From Pseudoalteromonas sp049257235 (GTDB taxonomy: Bacteria; Pseudomonadota; Gammaproteobacteria; Enterobacterales; Alteromonadaceae): a stretch of DNA of 64,000 nt. A program made the translations under genes and the position numbers. Of the stretch, positions 61,111 through 64,000 are shown piece after piece. The DNA lies in NCBI RefSeq assembly GCF_049257235.1, contig NZ_JBMMUF010000011.1, positions 37,666 through 101,665 on the forward strand, in the 5' to 3' direction. The number at the start of each line of letters is the position of its first letter. The stretch's first letter is position 1. A model generated the notes under the pieces. That model saw only the letters and a program-made list of their open reading frames with translations. It was not told the origin of the DNA and searched no databases.

Positions 61111-62601
61111 ATGAACTTATTGGAACAAGCAAACCAGCTTCTCAGTGAAAATCGTTTGCAAGAAGCTGAGTTCCATTATAAATCTGTATTAGAGACGGGC
61201 AGCCATCAAGGTGAGGCTTTATTTGGCCTTGGTCGTATTGCCATGCGTCTAGAAAAATACCCCGAAGCGGTGGTGCTACTCCAACAAGCTTGCCAACGCT
61301 TACCTAAAGTACTTAACCCGCTTTTTGCGCTTGCCGATGCGTTTGATTCGCTGCAAAAAGGCAAAGATGCGTTTGATATTCTTGAATATTGCTGCAAAAT
61401 TGCACCGCATAATAGCCATGCATTTTATCGATTAGGTTTGCACTTACTCATCTATGGACACCTAAAACAAGCGCAGAATGCGTTTTTAAAGGGGCTGAAC
61501 TGCCCTATCAGTGATGTCACACCGTACCTTTATTACGAGCTCGCGCAATTAGATAAAAAACACATAACCACTGGTGAGATAGAGCAATTACATAACCTAT
61601 TAGCCCGCACACAGAACCTTTCGGGCCAAGTCGTATTGCACTACACCCTTGCCAAGGCGTATCACCATCAAGGGGATAAAAATCAAGCGATGGCGCACTA
61701 CCGCCTAGCAAATAGCCTGCAAGCAAAACGATGTGCCCCTTTTGGTAGTGATTTTAAACACTACATTGACGATATCATCACCACGTTCAACGCCGACTTC
61801 ATCGCAGATCATCAAGATCCTGTGCAGGCCAGCTTCACACCTGTTTTTATTATTGGTATGCCGCGCAGTGGTTCCACGCTATTAGAGCGTATGCTTTGCC
61901 AACACCAAGGCGTTGCCAGTCTTGGCGAAAATGACAGTATCAGTGCGAAAGTAATGGCTTTTTTAAGCGCGAAAACGAAAAAACCTTTTCCGCACTGTCT
62001 CACTGGCAGCGATGAGCAAATGCGTGCTCAAGCCCGACAAATATACGCTCAAGAAGTCAGCAAGCGCAAACTGGGTAATGCCATTATCCTTAATAAATTG
62101 CCTGCGAATTTTCAGGCCGTAGGCGCAATAAAAGCGATTTTTCCCAATGCCAAATTTATTGACATGCGACGCAGCTTTTACCCTATGGCATGGTCTGTGT
62201 TTACCCATTACTTTGGGGCTAACGAAGCGTTTTTCTGCGACATGGATGCATTAACAACGTATTACGAAGGTTACGATGAGTTGATGGTGCATTGGCATAA
62301 TGCCGTTAAAGGTAGCGTTACCACGATACATTATGAGCAGTTAATCGAACAACCTGAACAACAACTGCGTCAACTCTTTAATTGGCTGGGGCTCACTTAC
62401 ACCAAAGAGAGCCTGAATTATCATAAATCACGCGCTCCGGTGAGCACGCTAAGCCGTCACCAAGTGAGAAAGCCGCTTTATAACGACGCCAATAAAGCGT
62501 ACAAAGAGTACGAACAGGCGTTCAAAGAGTGTTTTAGCCGTAGCGTGCAAACCAGTTCAGCACATCTTGAAACTGATCCCGCGTCGCCTGAGGGTGTGTA
62601 A
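61111..62601 (+). CDS. TPR-containing sulfotransferase family protein
   Basis: A 496-residue protein: TPR repeats over about residues 1-205 (for example EALFGLGRIAMRLEKYPEAV, HAFYRLGLHLLIYGHLKQAQ), then a sulfotransferase domain. The 5'-phosphosulfate-binding loop is FIIGMPRSGSTLLERML (about 247-263) and the 3'-phosphate loop carries FIDMRRSFYPMAWS. It would transfer sulfate from PAPS to a protein or carbohydrate acceptor. Such TPR-sulfotransferases often follow TonB receptor genes in marine bacteria. The 3' end overlaps the hydrolase gene by 68 bases. Confidence 0.9.
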   Translation: MNLLEQANQLLSENRLQEAEFHYKSVLETGSHQGEALFGLGRIAMRLEKYPEAVVLLQQACQRLPKVLNPLFALADAFDSLQKGKDAFDILEYCCKIAPHNSHAFYRLGLHLLIYGHLKQAQNAFLKGLNCPISDVTPYLYYELAQLDKKHITTGEIEQLHNLLARTQNLSGQVVLHYTLAKAYHHQGDKNQAMAHYRLANSLQAKRCAPFGSDFKHYIDDIITTFNADFIADHQDPVQASFTPVFIIGMPRSGSTLLERMLCQHQGVASLGENDSISAKVMAFLSAKTKKPFPHCLTGSDEQMRAQARQIYAQEVSKRKLGNAIILNKLPANFQAVGAIKAIFPNAKFIDMRRSFYPMAWSVFTHYFGANEAFFCDMDALTTYYEGYDELMVHWHNAVKGSVTTIHYEQLIEQPEQQLRQLFNWLGLTYTKESLNYHKSRAPVSTLSRHQVRKPLYNDANKAYKEYEQAFKECFSRSVQTSSAHLETDPASPEGV

Positions 62602-63442
62602 GCATATCGATGTGGCCATAATTGTGTTTATGGCCATACCGACGCCCATACACATTGAGCTCACTAATACCAATACCTGATTCTTTTATAAAGCGTTCGA
62701 TATCTACAGGCTGCGCCAGAGCTTTATCTTTCACCCCAGCGATGTGCAGTGTTGGGGGAAGTGCTTTGCCCTTTAAAAAAGCACCATAATCAAAGTTATC
62801 GTCACTATCTACCCACGGATTAGGCTTCACCCATTGCACGCTTTGCGCATGAGATTTTTGGGTTTCGTCATCACTCCCCCATTTCAGCCTTTTAGCAGGC
62901 AAGTAACCATGCTTTTTCGTGTATTTGGCCCCCAACCAAGACCAAAACACATTCCCTTTAAGAAATTTACTCGGGTGGCGATTCACTAAAGTACGCTTTG
63001 AACCAAAATAGGCGCAAGCACTCACTTGCTTTATATACTGAGGGAAGCGTGCAAAGGCACAATTCAACAGCACCCCTCCCCATGAATGAGCTATCCAAAA
63101 TCGGGGAAATTGACCACTGTGCTCCTGAATTTTATTGATAAAAGCAGGAATATCTTCACAGATTGCTTCTGTTTGCCCGTATTGTGCATCACTGCATATA
63201 ACAGGTTTACTCTCGCCACGACCTCGCAAGTCAGCAACGTAACAACGATAACCATGGCGTGCTAAAAATGGCGCTAGACCTTTATTCGTGTGAGTGTAGA
63301 AAATTTTGCCGTTTTCCACCGCGCCATGCATAAAGAACACGCAAGGCCCCTGTGCTGACTCTTTGGCTATGTAACGCAGATGCAAGGTTTGCTTAGCGTC
63401 GAGCTTAATGCTCAACGACGTTTGAATGGGTTCTGATGTCAT
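62534..63442 (-). CDS. Alpha/beta hydrolase family protein
   Basis: A 302-residue alpha/beta-hydrolase. The nucleophile elbow is IAHSWGG with Ser120, the oxyanion region is FFMHGAVENG, and a conserved His is expected near NYGHIDML towards the C-terminus. ADLRGRGESKP is the standard strand-loop after beta-4. Possible activity: lipase, esterase or a related lactonase; substrate unknown. Start ATG 63442 preferred over 63451. Its end lies inside the convergent sulfotransferase gene. Confidence 0.85.
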   Translation of the reverse strand: MTSEPIQTSLSIKLDAKQTLHLRYIAKESAQGPCVFFMHGAVENGKIFYTHTNKGLAPFLARHGYRCYVADLRGRGESKPVICSDAQYGQTEAICEDIPAFINKIQEHSGQFPRFWIAHSWGGVLLNCAFARFPQYIKQVSACAYFGSKRTLVNRHPSKFLKGNVFWSWLGAKYTKKHGYLPAKRLKWGSDDETQKSHAQSVQWVKPNPWVDSDDNFDYGAFLKGKALPPTLHIAGVKDKALAQPVDIERFIKESGIGISELNVYGRRYGHKHNYGHIDMLTHPQATRDQFQDVLNWFARYG

Positions 63443-63722
63443 AATTTGCACTTTTCTCTCATCGTACCAGCGTGTAAAAAAAGCGACAAGCTTGTATCCA
63501 TATTCAGCGTGTGGCGGGTGCCATTCAAAATGAGAATCTGCGGCACGATGAGATTTTGGTTATAGAGTAACAACAATGCAGAACCATTATTCATTGATGT
63601 TAGAAGTTCGAGTTGCTGGAGCCACTGGCTAGATGAGCGCTAACAAAAAGGCGATGAAAATGTGCCGAAAAAGTTTGTTTGATGGTTTCTATGTTGTGTA
63701 ATTCACATTTACGGTGGGCAGC

Positions 63723-63751
63723 GGCCTTGTACCATTAGTGGTCATAAGGCC
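63723..63751. other. Two-tier stem-loop in the non-coding stretch
   Basis: GGCCTT at 63723-63728 pairs with AAGGCC at 63746-63751; inside, ACCA (63731-63734) pairs with TGGT (63739-63742) around TTAG. No T tract, so not a clear terminator; may be a small RNA end or DNA cruciform. Confidence 0.4.
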
Positions 63752-63934
63752 ATCATTGAGTGTGAGCAGACGTTGAACATAACTCATATTTGGACAGAAA
63801 TGAGTTAGTGTATTTATTCGGTAACGCCTTACTAATGGGCGCATAAATGCTTGGCTAAAATTAGCGACGAAGGAGCGCAAGCCAAGCGTTTTGCGTCCTT
63901 TTGAGTAACTTGATACTTATTGAACCTTCTCCCC

Positions 63935-63959
63935 GAAGTTTAGCGAAATACTAAACTTC
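63935..63959 (+). promoter_or_regulatory. Leader hairpin with anti-Shine-Dalgarno potential
   Basis: GAAGTTTAG-CGAAATA-CTAAACTTC, a nine-base perfect stem, 30 bases before the ATG at 63990. Just upstream, TTCTCC (in CCTTCTCCCC) is complementary to GGAGAA in the ribosome-binding site AAGGAGAAAGC. The leader could switch between open and closed forms. Confidence 0.4.
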
Positions 63960-63989
63960 AAGGCGACCAAACCAAAAGGAGAAAGCTCA

Positions 63990-64000
63990 ATGAAATTTTA
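63990..64000 (+). CDS. Start of a gene (only three codons in view)
   Basis: ATGAAATTTTA begins at 63990 (Met-Lys-Phe) behind a strong AAGGAGAAAGCTCA ribosome-binding site. Nothing else of the protein is in view, so no product can be named. Confidence 0.6.

Larger units (their letters stand above)
63443..63989. other. Non-coding stretch with several structured elements
   Basis: About 547 bases without a convincing gene. A 63-residue open frame on the minus strand (63689-63880) has no RBS or family features and is rejected. Visible elements are a stem-loop at 63723-63751, where GGCCTT pairs with AAGGCC and ACCA pairs with TGGT around a TTAG loop, and a second hairpin at 63935-63959 just before the last gene. 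No tRNA or known small RNA was recognised. The region may hold a promoter and a 5' leader for the gene that starts at 63990. Confidence 0.5.

Noticed and set aside
63689..63880. 63-residue open frame on the minus strand
   Set aside because: No ribosome-binding site, no signal peptide or family motif, and it overlaps the structured stem-loop region.
1..64000. tRNA, rRNA, CRISPR, insertion sequences, prophage
   Set aside because: No cloverleaf, repeat-spacer array, transposase or phage gene was recognised on reading both strands; a tool-based scan was not possible.

Overview
The window looks like chromosomal DNA of a marine gammaproteobacterium of the Alteromonadales, most probably Pseudoalteromonas or a close relative. 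This is inferred from the gene set: PqiABC, a dnaK-dnaJ pair, hmgA-maiA, an Oar-like and a second TonB-dependent receptor, a GlyGly-CTERM-like tail, a DUF6058-like protein and an aryl-polyene-type cluster. The DNA is densely coding, has short intergenic gaps and shows no rRNA, tRNA, CRISPR array, insertion sequence or prophage that I could recognise.

Positions 1-6568 (minus strand) are one tightly coupled operon of aryl-polyene (APE) type, running chain-length-factor-like ketosynthase, acyltransferase, two acyl carrier proteins, membrane protein, aryl/acyl-AMP ligase, dehydratase, glycosyltransferase, LpxL-like acyltransferase, and a MIO-type ammonia-lyase cut by the left edge. The remaining cluster genes (ketosynthases, ketoreductase, exporter) should lie beyond position 1. 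Upstream are a dapA whose sequence resembles the plant-type enzyme and a divergent DUF6058-like gene with a textbook LexA (SOS) box just before its start.

Positions 8.5-19.7 kb carry an orphan periplasmic binding protein, cytochrome b562, a DCC protein/SDR/flavin-reductase operon, fadE with two FadR-like operators, ybaK, a small secreted Cys-containing protein, dnaK-dnaJ with a sigma-32-type promoter, and an acyl-CoA thioesterase with a third FadR-like operator. The FadR-like sites tie fadE and the thioesterase into one fatty-acid regulon.

Positions 19.8-36 kb hold pqiABC (lipid transport across the envelope), an M16 lipoprotein protease, a MAPEG protein, a secreted cyclophilin with a sorting tail, a short DUF3820-like gene, a 5'-nucleotidase lipoprotein, an undescribed membrane pair with a PhnD-like sensor, an S1/P1 nuclease and an Oar-like TonB receptor. 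Nuclease, nucleotidase and possible phosphorus sensor together suggest scavenging of extracellular nucleic acid.

Positions 36-49 kb contain a MarR regulator with a palindromic operator divergent from hmgA-maiA (homogentisate breakdown, no fumarylacetoacetase in view), a phosphatase/lipid-kinase fusion, a secreted S51 peptidase, an arginase-family enzyme, a DUF2189 protein, udp and cdd (pyrimidine salvage) and ppc. Positions 49-64 kb hold a Sel1 protein, a PP2C phosphatase, several small proteins, a secreted amidohydrolase, an extra KAS III, a SpoIIAA-like protein, an M17 aminopeptidase, thpR, a LETM1-like protein, a second TonB receptor, a TPR-sulfotransferase and an alpha/beta hydrolase. The window ends with a structured non-coding stretch leading into the first codons of a new gene.

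All assignments come from reading motifs by eye; no database search was run.
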